Shown here: piece by piece, positions 25,354-33,618 of the stretch
How positions within the stretch are numbered: position 1 is the stretch's first letter
Layout: every line of letters starts with the position of its first letter
From: Telmatospirillum sp. J64-1
GTDB taxonomy: Bacteria > Pseudomonadota > Alphaproteobacteria > Rhodospirillales > Magnetospirillaceae
DNA length: 64,000 bases
Reading direction: 5' to 3'
NCBI RefSeq assembly: GCF_006980715.1
Contig: NZ_SBHN01000025.1
Coordinates: 23,649 to 87,648, forward strand
Notes under the pieces: generated by a model
The model's database searches: none
Told to the model about the DNA's origin: nothing
What the model saw: the letters and a program-made list of their open reading frames with translations, nothing else
Position numbers and translations under genes: made by a program

Positions 25354-26661
25354 TCAGCCGAACATCAGGCGCGGCAGCCATAGCGCCAAATCGGGGATGG
25401 CGATCAGCAGCCCCACCAGCAGCAGCAGGATCATGGCGAAGGGCAGCGAACCCCAGATGACATCCATGATCGAGCCGCCCTTGGGCCTCACCCCCTGGAC
25501 GATATAGAGGTTCATGCCCAGCGGCGGCGTGATCAGCGAGACCTCCATCAGGATCACCAGGAAGACCCCGAACCACACCGGGTCGATGCCGAAGAAGGCG
25601 ACGATGGGCATCACCACGGGAATGGTGGCGATCATCATCGACAGCGTTTCCAGGAAGCAGCCCAGGATCAGGTAGAACAGCACCAGCAGCAGCAGGACCT
25701 GAAGCTGGGTCGCCCCGATCTCGGCCACCAGACGGGTGATGGTCTGGGGGATGCCCATGATGCCGATGGTGAAGTTCAGGAAGCTGGCGGCGATCATGAT
25801 CAGCAGGATCATGCTGGTGATGCGCACCGTCGACAGCAGGGCTTCATGCAGCATGACGATGCTCAAGCGGCGTCGCAGCAAGGCCAGGGCGAAAGCCCCC
25901 AGCACGCCCAGAGCCGCCGATTCCGTGGGCGTCGCCCAGCCGAAATAGATGCTGCCCATGACCAGGGCGAAAATGAAGAGCGGCGGCAGCAGGTCCGCCA
26001 GCCGAGCCAGACGCTCGCGCAGGGGCGCCACCTCCTCGACCCTGCCGCCCCAATGCGGATAGATCATGCAGACGATGGCGATGAAGCCCATGAACAGCGC
26101 CATCAGCAGCAGGCCGGGCACGATACCGGCAACGAAAAGCTGCCCGATCGAGGTGTTCGACATCGAGCCGTAGATGATCATGTTGATGCTGGGCGGGATC
26201 AAGATGCCCAAGGTCGCCCCGGCGGCCACCGTGCCCAGGGTGAGCTGGCGGTTGTAGCCGTGACGTTCAAGCGCCGGCAGGGCCACCGTGCCGATAGTCG
26301 CCGCCGTCGCCACCGACGAGCCCGAGACCGAGGAAAACAGGCCGCTGGCGGCGATATTGGTATGCAAAAGCCCGCCCGGCCAGCGCCCCATCCAATCGGC
26401 CAGGGCTTGGTACATGCGGTCGGTGATGCCGCTGCGCAGCAGGATCTCGCCCAGCAGGATGAACAGAGGAATCGCCGTCAGGACGAAATCGTTGAGCATG
26501 CTCCAGGTCTGATTGCCGAAGATCAGCAAGGTGGGCAGGCCGAGATAGAGCCCCGCCCCCAAACCGGCCACCAGGAACAACGACACCGCCACCGGAATTC
26601 CGGCCATCATCAGGCCGAGCATGATGAAGAAGCCGGAAAAGGCCGCTCCCGCGCCGATCAT
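25354..26661 (-). CDS. dctM: TRAP transporter large permease (DctM), second system
   Basis: The 435-residue DctM protein shows SGSSVATAATIGTVALPAL, AAGATLGILIPPSINMIIYG and the C-terminal LITPPLGMNLYIVQGV. The ATG overlaps the stop of the small permease gene by four bases. It forms the channel of a tripartite importer. Shared operator-like sites suggest the substrate is related to the hydantoinase operon on the other side of the GntR gene. Confidence 0.93.
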   Translation of the reverse strand: MIGAGAAFSGFFIMLGLMMAGIPVAVSLFLVAGLGAGLYLGLPTLLIFGNQTWSMLNDFVLTAIPLFILLGEILLRSGITDRMYQALADWMGRWPGGLLHTNIAASGLFSSVSGSSVATAATIGTVALPALERHGYNRQLTLGTVAAGATLGILIPPSINMIIYGSMSNTSIGQLFVAGIVPGLLLMALFMGFIAIVCMIYPHWGGRVEEVAPLRERLARLADLLPPLFIFALVMGSIYFGWATPTESAALGVLGAFALALLRRRLSIVMLHEALLSTVRITSMILLIMIAASFLNFTIGIMGIPQTITRLVAEIGATQLQVLLLLVLFYLILGCFLETLSMMIATIPVVMPIVAFFGIDPVWFGVFLVILMEVSLITPPLGMNLYIVQGVRPKGGSIMDVIWGSLPFAMILLLLVGLLIAIPDLALWLPRLMFG

Positions 26662-27257
26662 CGCAACACCTCCCCGCGCAGACCCAAGGTCTGCTGTTCT
26701 TCCTCAATCTCTTCGCTCAGGGTCTTGATGCCATGCCAGGCATTCAGGCTGCGCCGGTCGGCGGCCAGCAGCCAGCTCGCCTGCACGGCCAGCAGACCGG
26801 CCACCAGGGCGAAGAACAGCATGCCGCCCGCCCAGAACAGCTGGGGCACCCACAAGGGCGTCATCAGCGGCGTACCCGACAGGCTGCCATAGTCGATGCT
26901 TTCCAGCAGCGTCGTCACCGCCCGCCAGGCGGCGAAGGCGGCCATGGCCGCCATGGACAGGGCCGACAGCCAGTTGAGCAAAGCCCGGCCGCCCTGACCC
27001 AGGCGGCCGATCACGATCTCGATACGTGTATGCCCCCGCTCCAGCAGGGTCAGGCTGAAGCCGAAGGCGGCAAGGATGGCCAGGGCATAACCGCCATATT
27101 CGTCAGCCCCTTGCAGCGATACGTTGAAGAAGCGCCGCAACAGGACTTCGGCGCCGATCAGGACCGACAGGGCAAGGATGCCATAGCCCGCCAGCAGGGA
27201 AAGAAAGCGCGCGACCGGTGTCAGCCGACGGCTAAGGGGATTTTCCGGCATGAGCAT
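26658..27257 (-). CDS. dctQ: TRAP transporter small permease (DctQ), second system
   Basis: This 199-residue, four-helix protein has the DctQ core LLRRFFNVSLQGADEYGGYA and the RGHTRIEIVIGRL loop. It has an unusually long charged C-terminal tail. It partners the overlapping DctM. A GC hairpin separates it from the upstream binding-protein gene. Confidence 0.9.
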   Translation of the reverse strand: MLMPENPLSRRLTPVARFLSLLAGYGILALSVLIGAEVLLRRFFNVSLQGADEYGGYALAILAAFGFSLTLLERGHTRIEIVIGRLGQGGRALLNWLSALSMAAMAAFAAWRAVTTLLESIDYGSLSGTPLMTPLWVPQLFWAGGMLFFALVAGLLAVQASWLLAADRRSLNAWHGIKTLSEEIEEEQQTLGLRGEVLR

Positions 27258-27292
27258 CTCCGGCTACAACCGCTTGAACGTAACGGAAAAGA

Positions 27293-27314
27293 GCCCGGCA
27301 GCCTGCCGCCGGGC
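27293..27314 (-). repeat. Intercistronic hairpin between dctP and dctQ
   Basis: GCCCGGC at 27293-27299 pairs with GCCGGGC at 27308-27314; an alternative CGGCAG/CTGCCG pairing overlaps. No T-run follows. Such structures often protect the highly expressed binding-protein message or limit read-through into permease genes. Confidence 0.6.
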
Positions 27315-27335
27315 CCGATGGCTTCCGCAGGATGC

Positions 27336-28379
27336 TTAGTCGATGGTCAGGCCCGCGACGGCGCCCACCGTCTGGTTCCAGGTCGCCGTGCAGGAGGGAT
27401 CGACGGCATTGCAGGCCTGCTTCCACAAGGGCAGGACGGCGGCCAGGGTGGCTTCCTTGATCTTCTGGCGGTCGGCGTCAGAGATATCGACCAGCGTCAT
27501 GCCGAACTTCTTGTGATCGGCGCAGTCGTCGGCGCCCGTATTGCAGGCCAGGGCATCGCCGGTGGCATTCACCGCCATGTCCCACATCCGGTCTTCCAGT
27601 TCCTTCATGCTGGCTTCCAGGGCGGCCTTCTGCTCTTCGCTGAACTTGTTCCAGGTGTTCAGGTTGATGAAGTGCCCCTGCACCGAGCCGGACACCGACA
27701 GCGGCAGCAGATGGGTGGTCACTTCCGGCCAGTTGCCGCTATTGGCCGAGGTCGGCGAGGTCACGCCGCAAGACGCCACGCCGCGCTGCAAGGCCGGATA
27801 GACCTCGCTGAACTGCAGGGTGACCGGCGTGGCGCCCAGATATTCCAGCATGGCCGACATGGACGGCGTGAAGCTACGCACCTTCAGCCCCTTCATATCG
27901 TCGAGGCTGGAAATGGGCTGGTTGCAGAAGAAGACCTGCGGGCCGAAGGGCCACAGGGTCAGGACCTTGGCGTTGAACTTGCTTTGCAGGCGCTCGTCGA
28001 AGGCCTCGCGATAGGCATCGACCGCCTGGCGCAGGGAATCCATGTCGGTGGACACGCCGATCAGGTCGATGCCCTCGAAGAAGGGATCGTCGCGCGAGGC
28101 CATCCCGACCTGCACCGACATCACGTCGAAGGAACCGGAGCGCAGCATGCGCAGGGCATCCGGCGCCTTCACGCCCACCACATCCATGGGATTGTAGCTG
28201 GTGGTGACCGGCACGCCCGAGGTCTGGGCCAAGTTGGCGAAGAATTCCTGCTCGATGGCCACATGCTTGGCATTCTGGGAAAAATTGCCCGCGACCCGCA
28301 GCGGAACATCTGCCAAGACGGGACCGGCGGCAAGAGTGACAGCCGTCGCAGCCGCAGCGATCGTCAAAGGAAATTTCAT
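27336..28379 (-). CDS. dctP: TRAP transporter substrate-binding protein (DctP), second system
   Basis: The 347-residue protein starts with a signal peptide (MKFPLTIAAAATAVTLAAG, cleavage near VLADV). A DctP-type domain follows, with ISSLDDMKGLKVRSFTPSM, where the conserved Arg sits, and a late QRGVASCGVTSPTS segment. Four cysteines near residues 250-330 suggest periplasmic disulfides. The start is placed at ATG 28379, seven bases after GGAGAG; the frame is open to 28412. A TGAAT-N5-ATTCA site lies 25 bases upstream, so this operon is probably controlled by the neighbouring GntR protein. Confidence 0.88.
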   Translation of the reverse strand: MKFPLTIAAAATAVTLAAGPVLADVPLRVAGNFSQNAKHVAIEQEFFANLAQTSGVPVTTSYNPMDVVGVKAPDALRMLRSGSFDVMSVQVGMASRDDPFFEGIDLIGVSTDMDSLRQAVDAYREAFDERLQSKFNAKVLTLWPFGPQVFFCNQPISSLDDMKGLKVRSFTPSMSAMLEYLGATPVTLQFSEVYPALQRGVASCGVTSPTSANSGNWPEVTTHLLPLSVSGSVQGHFINLNTWNKFSEEQKAALEASMKELEDRMWDMAVNATGDALACNTGADDCADHKKFGMTLVDISDADRQKIKEATLAAVLPLWKQACNAVDPSCTATWNQTVGAVAGLTID

Positions 28380-28403
28380 GGCCAAGCTCTCCATAGCCGA
28401 AAA

Positions 28404-28418
28404 TGAATGCATAATTCA
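28404..28418. promoter_or_regulatory. Operator candidate TGAAT-GCATA-ATTCA upstream of dctP
   Basis: This is an inverted repeat with perfect five-base arms and a five-base spacer. The same arms and a spacer differing by one base (GCAGA) occur at 29428-29442, and a variant at 29392-29406. It sits at the promoter/leader of the TRAP operon. The ligand is probably the adjacent GntR/FCD protein. Confidence 0.72.
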
Positions 28419-28547
28419 TGATGCAATCATCGGGCCAAAAAGAGACGTGGCAGGAATGCTGGCAGGAAAATACGAACGCCTAATCCGAAAGGCTAGCGGA
28501 TGAGCGTTTGCCTAAGAAATGTTCACGTACAAATCATGTCGGAATAG

Positions 28548-28580
28548 AAAAGGCCCTCCTCGTCCGTCCGAGAAGGGCCC
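28548..28580 (-). terminator. Terminator after the second gntR gene
   Basis: On the minus strand GGCCCT-T-CTCG pairs with CGAG-G-AGGGCC and is followed by TTTTC. It lies 28 bases after the regulator stop codon and isolates gntR from the TRAP operon on the same strand. Confidence 0.75.
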
Positions 28581-28607
28581 CCATCCTCCGCCGCTTGCCG
28601 GATAATC

Positions 28608-29324
28608 CTAGCGCCGGTCGCTCCCACCACCGACATGGCCCATGATGGCCTCGCCGGTTAGGCGGTTATGCTCGGCCAGTTTCCGCGCCAGATCCTCGCC
28701 GTCGCGGCGACGCAGGGCGGCGAGAATTTCCTCGTGTTCGGCGACGGATTCGTCCCAGCGGTCATGATTGTAATTGGCCGCATAGCGTACCCGCAGGATG
28801 CGGGTGCTAAAGCCGTCATAGGTGGCCGACAGGACGGGATTGCGGCTGAGTTCGACCAGGCGGCGGTGGAAAAGCTGGTTGCTCTCGAAATAGGCGGCAC
28901 GGTTCTCGGCCCGGTGCTGCTCGACCATGCGGGCATGCAGCGCCTCCAGCTCGGCGATTTCCTCGTCGCTGATGCGAGCACAGACCAAGCGGCCCGCCAG
29001 TTCCTCCAGCGCGCCCTTCACCTCGAACAGAGCCGCCGTCTCGGCGGGATCGACCATGGCGACGGCGCTGCCGCGATTGGGGCGCAGCTCGATCAGCCCT
29101 TCGGAGGCCAGCACCTTCAGAGCCTCGCGCAGGGGCGTGCGCGAGATGCCGAAAAGGGCGCAGATCTGCTGTTCGGGAATCTTGGCGCCGGGCGGCAGTT
29201 CGCCTTCCAGGACCATGCTCCGAAGCCGCGACACCACCTCGTCGTGAAGGGTGGCGCGCTTGATCTTCGCCGCCGCCTGCTTTTCAGCCGCCCTGCCCAA
29301 AACTCCAGCGTTCGTTACCACCAC
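28608..29324 (-). CDS. GntR-family transcriptional regulator, FCD subgroup (second)
   Basis: The 238-residue protein has a GntR winged helix (LHDEVVSRLRSMVLEGELPP, then ICALFGISRTPLREALKVL). The FCD effector domain includes FEVKGALEELAGRLVCARIS, FHRRLVELSRNPVL and a final H-rich EHEEILAALRRRD segment, with metal-site Asp/His positions. It starts with GTG at 29324 after AGAAAGGG. It is transcribed away from the hydantoinase operon, and both promoters carry TGAAT-N5-ATTCA sites, which suggests autoregulation and control of the TRAP and hydantoinase operons. Confidence 0.9.
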   Translation of the reverse strand: MVVTNAGVLGRAAEKQAAAKIKRATLHDEVVSRLRSMVLEGELPPGAKIPEQQICALFGISRTPLREALKVLASEGLIELRPNRGSAVAMVDPAETAALFEVKGALEELAGRLVCARISDEEIAELEALHARMVEQHRAENRAAYFESNQLFHRRLVELSRNPVLSATYDGFSTRILRVRYAANYNHDRWDESVAEHEEILAALRRRDGEDLARKLAEHNRLTGEAIMGHVGGGSDRR

Positions 29325-29391
29325 CCCACCCTTTCTCTTGATTGCCTTGGAAGCGCATCCCTAACCCAACATAGGGGCTTGGCTCAAGATA

Positions 29392-29442
29392 TGCATGCAG
29401 AATTCAAAGTTCGACAGAACCGAATTATGAATGCAGAATTCA
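29392..29442. promoter_or_regulatory. Paired operator candidates in the gntR/hydantoinase divergent promoter
   Basis: TGAAT-GCAGA-ATTCA at 29428-29442 is a perfect arm match to the site at 28404. TGCAT-GCAGA-ATTCA at 29392-29406 has one mismatched arm base. The centres are 36 bases apart. The nearer site lies about 30 bases before the ATG at 29473, so binding would block transcription of the hydantoinase operon. Confidence 0.72.
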
Positions 29443-29472
29443 ATTTTTGCACCTACACCAAGGCAAATACGC

Positions 29473-30204
29473 ATGGGCTCCCCCAAACGCATCGGCATGT
29501 TGACCCCCTCCTCCAACACCGTGTTGGAACCCTATACCTCGGCCATCCTGGCCGGGCTCTCCCCTGATGTGACCTGTCATTTCGGCCGTTTCCGCGTCAC
29601 CGAGATCTCCCTTTCGGACGGCGCCCTGGGCCAGTTCGACAACGAACCCATGCTGGTGGCCGCCGAGCTTCTGGCCGATGCCCGAATGGATGTGATCGCC
29701 TGGAACGGCACCTCGGCGGCCTGGCGCGGCTTTCATACCGACGAGGAATTGTGCGCCGAGATCACCAGGCGCACGGGCATCCAGGCCAGCAGCACCATCC
29801 TGGCGCTGAACGAGATCCTGCGACGCAGCAATGTCCGCCGCCTGGGGCTGGTCTCGCCTTACCTGGATGACGTGCAGCAGCGCATCATGGCCAATTACGC
29901 CGAAGCGGGAATCGAGGTGACGGCGGAAGAGCATCTGGGCGAAAGCGTCAACTACGCCTTCGCCGAGGTCAGCGAAAGCGACATCGCCCGCATGATCGGC
30001 AAGGTCGCCGCCGCCCGTCCCGATGCCATCACCGTCCTGTGCACCAATATGCGCGGCGCCCGCATCGCCGCGGAGATGGAGAAGGAAATCGGCATCCCGA
30101 TCCTGGATTCCGTCTCCGTCACCGTGTGGAAGACCCTGTGCCTGACCGGCACCTCCCCCGCCCGCGTCAAGGGCTGGGGCCGCTTTTTCCAAGAGCTGAT
30201 CTAA
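29473..30204 (+). CDS. Maleate isomerase/arylmalonate decarboxylase-like protein (Asp/Glu racemase superfamily)
   Basis: The 243-residue protein begins GSPKRIGMLTPSSNTVLEPY, typical of the maleate cis-trans isomerase/arylmalonate decarboxylase group. The first active-site loop reads IAWNGTSAAWRG, with Gly where racemases and isomerases have Cys. The second loop, AITVLCTNMRG, keeps its Cys. That Gly-Thr-Ser plus single-Cys arrangement resembles arylmalonate decarboxylase rather than a two-Cys racemase. The start at 29473 is preferred (AAGG nine bases upstream); the frame is open to 29431. It is the first gene of the hydantoinase operon. The substrate is unknown. Confidence 0.8.
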   Translation: MGSPKRIGMLTPSSNTVLEPYTSAILAGLSPDVTCHFGRFRVTEISLSDGALGQFDNEPMLVAAELLADARMDVIAWNGTSAAWRGFHTDEELCAEITRRTGIQASSTILALNEILRRSNVRRLGLVSPYLDDVQQRIMANYAEAGIEVTAEEHLGESVNYAFAEVSESDIARMIGKVAAARPDAITVLCTNMRGARIAAEMEKEIGIPILDSVSVTVWKTLCLTGTSPARVKGWGRFFQELI

Positions 30205-30214
30205 GGAGCAGATG

Positions 30215-31657
30215 ATGGCCGAATACGATTACGTCATCCGCGGCGGGCTTGTCGCCACGGCCGCCGATGAATCCCGCTGCGACATCGGCATCCGCGACGG
30301 CCGCATCGTCGCCCTTGGCGCCTCGCTCGGCGCGGGCGAACGCGAGATCGACGCCACCGGCATGATCGTCCTGCCCGGCGGCATCGACGCTCATTGCCAT
30401 TTCGACCAGCCGATGAACGACGGCTCGCGCATGGCCGACGATTTCGAATCGGGTTCCATCTCGGCGGCCTTCGGCGGCACCACCACAATCATTCCCTTCG
30501 CCTGCCAGATGAAGGGCGGAACCCTGCGCGACGCCATCACTGACTATCATGGCCGGGCCGAGGGCAAGGCGGTGATCGACTACGCCTTCCACCTCATCGT
30601 CAGCGACCCGACACCGGGCGTGCTGGGCCAGGAACTGCCCGCCGTGATCAAGGACGGTTATACCTCGTTCAAGATCTACATGACCTATGACGACCTGAAG
30701 CTGAACGACCGCCAGATCCTCGACGTGCTGGACGTGGCGCGGCGCGAAGGCGCTATGGTCATGGTCCATGCCGAGAATTCCGACTGCATCGCCTGGCTGA
30801 CCGAAAGGCTGGAACAGGCGGGCAAGACGGCGCCGAAATACCACGCCGAGGCCCGTCCCCCGGTGGTCGAGCGCGAGGCCACCCATCGCGCCATCTCGCT
30901 GGCCGAACTGGTGGACGTGCCGATCCTGATCGTCCATGTCTCGGGCCGCGAGGCGGTGGCCCAGATTTCCCATGCCCAGAGCAAGGGCCTGCGCATCTAT
31001 GCCGAGACCTGTCCGCAATACCTGTTCCTGACCGCCGAGGACCTGGACCTCGACGACTTCGAGGGCGCCAAGTGCATCTGCTCGCCGCCGCCGCGCGATG
31101 CCGCCAACCAGGAAATCATCTGGAACGGGCTGGAACGGGGAATCTTCCAGGTCTTCTCCTCCGATCATGCGCCCTTCCGCCATGACGATCCGCAAGGCAA
31201 GATGCTGCACGGCAAGAACGCCTCCTTCTCGAAGATCCCCAACGGCATCCCCGGCGTCGAGACGCGGATGCCGCTGCTGTTCTCGGAAGGCGTGATGACC
31301 GGGCGGCTGGACCTGCAGCGCTTTGTCGCGCTGACCGCCACCAATCCGGCACGCATGTATGGCCTCTATCCCCGCAAGGGCACCATCGCGGTCGGCTCGG
31401 ATGCCGATATCGCCATCTGGGACCCGCGCAAGGACGTGCTGCTGACCAACGACATGCTGCACCACAATGTGGATTACACGCCCTATGAAGGCCGCCAATT
31501 GCGCGGCTGGCCGCGCTGGGTGATGTCGCGCGGCGAACTGGTGGTGGATGACGGCAAGCTGACGGCCAAGCCGGGCCGGGGCGAGTTCCTGCCCTGCGAT
31601 CAGCCGACACCCGCCCGTCCCGCTTCCGCCCGCCAGCCCTTGGCCGTCGCGGAGTGA
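30215..31657 (+). CDS. hydA: Dihydropyrimidinase/D-hydantoinase
   Basis: This 480-residue amidohydrolase has all metal ligands. They are HCHFDQP (H-x-H), the carboxylated Lys in YTSFKIYMTYD, His in MVHAENSD, His in LIVHVSGREA and Asp in VFSSDHAPF. It opens 5,6-dihydropyrimidine or hydantoin rings to N-carbamoyl amino acids. The ATG at 30215 is six bases after AAGGAG; the ATG at 30212 is closer to it. The gene lies between two racemase-superfamily genes and opposite a GntR-controlled TRAP transporter. No N-carbamoyl amidohydrolase or dihydropyrimidine dehydrogenase is in the window, so the precise substrate is open. Confidence 0.92.
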   Translation: MAEYDYVIRGGLVATAADESRCDIGIRDGRIVALGASLGAGEREIDATGMIVLPGGIDAHCHFDQPMNDGSRMADDFESGSISAAFGGTTTIIPFACQMKGGTLRDAITDYHGRAEGKAVIDYAFHLIVSDPTPGVLGQELPAVIKDGYTSFKIYMTYDDLKLNDRQILDVLDVARREGAMVMVHAENSDCIAWLTERLEQAGKTAPKYHAEARPPVVEREATHRAISLAELVDVPILIVHVSGREAVAQISHAQSKGLRIYAETCPQYLFLTAEDLDLDDFEGAKCICSPPPRDAANQEIIWNGLERGIFQVFSSDHAPFRHDDPQGKMLHGKNASFSKIPNGIPGVETRMPLLFSEGVMTGRLDLQRFVALTATNPARMYGLYPRKGTIAVGSDADIAIWDPRKDVLLTNDMLHHNVDYTPYEGRQLRGWPRWVMSRGELVVDDGKLTAKPGRGEFLPCDQPTPARPASARQPLAVAE

Positions 31658-31662
31658 GCGGA

Positions 31663-32409
31663 ATGAAGCTGCTGATCGTCAATCCCAACATCACCGAAGA
31701 GGTTACCGACCTGATCAAGGCCGAGGCGGAGCGATCCGCCTCGGCCGGGACCGAGGTGACCATGGCGACGGCGGAATTCGGCGTCGCCTATATCGAGACC
31801 CGCGCCGAAGCCGCCATCGGCGCCTATGCCACCCTGAACAGGCTGGCCGAAGGATACGAAGGGCATGACGCCGCGATCATCGCCGCCTTTGGCGATCCGG
31901 GGCTGGAAGCGGCACGGGAAATCCTGCCCATCCCGGTACTGGGCATGACCGAATCCTCGGTGCTGACCGCCTCGATGCTGGGCAAGCGCTTCTCGATCGT
32001 CGCCATCTCGCGGCGCATCACCGCTTGGTATCGGGAATGCGTCGAGTCCTACGGCCTGGGCGGCCGACTGGCGAGCATCCGCTGCCTGGACGAACCCCTG
32101 GCCCGCATCGACACCGTGCAGCAGGACAAGGGCGAGACCCTGCTGGCCCTGTGCCTTCAGGCGGTGGAACAGGACGGCGCCGACGTGATCATCGTCGCAG
32201 GCGCTCCCCTGGCGGGACTGGCCCGCAGCATCGCCGACCGGGTTCCGGTGCCGGTGGTCGACGGCGTGTCCTGCGCCGTCCGTCAGGCCGAGGCGCTGGC
32301 CCTTCTCTCCCCCGCCCGTCCCACGGCCGGCAGCTATGCTAGGCCGCCCGCCAAAGACCAGAAAGGACTGTCAGCAGCCCTGAGCAGGCTGGTCGGAACA
32401 CCTGGCTGA
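31663..32409 (+). CDS. Hydantoin/Asp-Glu racemase homologue lacking both catalytic cysteines
   Basis: The 248-residue protein is clearly related to hydantoin racemases: MKLLIVNPNITEEVTDLI, then GDPGLEAAREILPIPVLGMTE split over the first active-site region, and a C-terminal VPVVDGVSCAVRQAEAL. In hydantoin racemases the loops read ACFGDPG and LGCAGM. Here they read IIAAFGDPG and IIVAGAPLAG, so both catalytic Cys are lost (Ala and Gly). Racemisation by the two-Cys mechanism is therefore not expected. The ATG at 31663 has GGAG eight bases upstream; a GTG at 31654 overlaps the hydantoinase stop. It is the last gene of the operon. Confidence 0.85.
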   Translation: MKLLIVNPNITEEVTDLIKAEAERSASAGTEVTMATAEFGVAYIETRAEAAIGAYATLNRLAEGYEGHDAAIIAAFGDPGLEAAREILPIPVLGMTESSVLTASMLGKRFSIVAISRRITAWYRECVESYGLGGRLASIRCLDEPLARIDTVQQDKGETLLALCLQAVEQDGADVIIVAGAPLAGLARSIADRVPVPVVDGVSCAVRQAEALALLSPARPTAGSYARPPAKDQKGLSAALSRLVGTPG

Positions 32410-32448
32410 CTCCGCGAATAAAGGAAAACAAGAGGCGAAAAAGAGTTA

Positions 32449-32466
32449 TGTAACAGAAGTTTAACC
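32449..32466 (+). promoter_or_regulatory. Candidate Pho box upstream of pstS
   Basis: TGTAACA and TTTAACC are seven-base near-direct repeats separated by four bases, the geometry of a PhoB box half-site pair (consensus CTGTCAT-like, often degenerate). They lie about 100 bases before the pstS start. Five of seven positions match between the two halves. PhoB control is expected for pst operons, but the site is degenerate. Confidence 0.5.
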
Positions 32467-32567
32467 ATCTACTCCTTCAAGCCCCCTCTGCACCGCCCAC
32501 ATCCGAGCCATCGCCGGCGAACACAGTGTCTTTGCACGATCGGATCAGCCGCAAAGAGGGGCTCATA

Positions 32568-33587
32568 ATGCCGAGAAGAGACGCCGTTGTCTGGGCAGCC
32601 GTGGCAATCGTCATGGCTGGGCCAGCCCTTGCCCAACAGGCAGAAACCGTCCGCATAGACGGTTCCAGTACCGTCTATCCCGTTACCGAGGCTTTCGCGG
32701 AGGAATTCCAGAGCGACTTCCGGGGCCAGTACCAGGTCACCGTCGGCGTGTCGGGAACCGGCGGGGGCTTCCAGCGATTCTGCCGTGGCGAAACCCATAT
32801 CTCCAACGCATCCCGCCCCATTTCCCAATCGGAACGCGAGGCCTGCGAGCAGGCCGGCATTGAATTCATCGAATTGCCCATCGCCATGGACGCCCTGGCG
32901 GTGGTGATCAATCCGCAGAACGACTGGGTCGATCACCTGACCGTCGAAGAACTGCGACGCATGTGGGAGCCTGAATCCCAGGAACAGGTCACCAACTGGT
33001 CGCAGATCCGCGAGGGCTTCCCCGACCGGCCGCTGGCCCTGTTCGCGCCGGGCGTGGATTCCGGTACCTTCGACTATTTCACCGAAGCCGTGGTCGGCGA
33101 GGCGCATTCCAGCCGGGGCGACTTCACCGCCAGTGAGGACGACAACATCCTGGTCCAAGGGGTCGCCAGCGATCCCAACGCCCTGGCCTATTTCGGGCTG
33201 GCCTATTACACCGAGAACCAGGACCGCCTGAAGGCGGTGCCCATCGTCAACGAACAGGGCGAAGCGGTGGAGCCCTCCATCGAGAATGCCATGAACGGCA
33301 GCTATAATCCGCTGTCGCGGCCCCTCTTCATCTATGTCAGCACCCAGGCCATAGACCAGAGCGAAGCGGTCCGCCAGTTCGTCAATTACTATCTCGATCC
33401 CGAACTGGCCCCCGAACTCGTGGCGGAGGTGGGCTATGTACCCCTGCCCGAAACCGCCTATCAGATGGCCATGGAGAACCTGGAAAACCGGGTGACCGGG
33501 TCCGCCTTCGAAGGGGGCGGCTCGCAGGTCGGCATGACCATCGAGGACGTCCTGGCCACCGCCCGCCAGCGTGCAGGCACCAACTGA
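32568..33587 (+). CDS. pstS: Phosphate ABC transporter substrate-binding protein
   Basis: The 339-residue protein has a signal peptide (MPRRDAVVWAAVAIVMAGP, cleavage at ALAQ). The PstS/SphX fold shows phosphate-contact segments IDGSSTVYPVTEAFAEEF, GVSGTGGGFQRFCRGE, SNASRPIS and FAPGVDSGTFDYF. The ATG at 32568 follows GAGGGG; the frame is open to 32526. It is followed by pstC, pstA and pstB. It binds periplasmic orthophosphate with high affinity. Confidence 0.92.
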   Translation: MPRRDAVVWAAVAIVMAGPALAQQAETVRIDGSSTVYPVTEAFAEEFQSDFRGQYQVTVGVSGTGGGFQRFCRGETHISNASRPISQSEREACEQAGIEFIELPIAMDALAVVINPQNDWVDHLTVEELRRMWEPESQEQVTNWSQIREGFPDRPLALFAPGVDSGTFDYFTEAVVGEAHSSRGDFTASEDDNILVQGVASDPNALAYFGLAYYTENQDRLKAVPIVNEQGEAVEPSIENAMNGSYNPLSRPLFIYVSTQAIDQSEAVRQFVNYYLDPELAPELVAEVGYVPLPETAYQMAMENLENRVTGSAFEGGGSQVGMTIEDVLATARQRAGTN

Positions 33588-33618
33588 TCCAGGCGCAAGC
33601 GGGGCTGGGGAGAAGCAC

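Noticed and set aside
28404..28412. Longer start (28412) for the second dctP
   Set aside because: It would place the start inside the operator-like repeat; the ATG at 28379 has GGAGAG at good spacing and begins a standard signal peptide.
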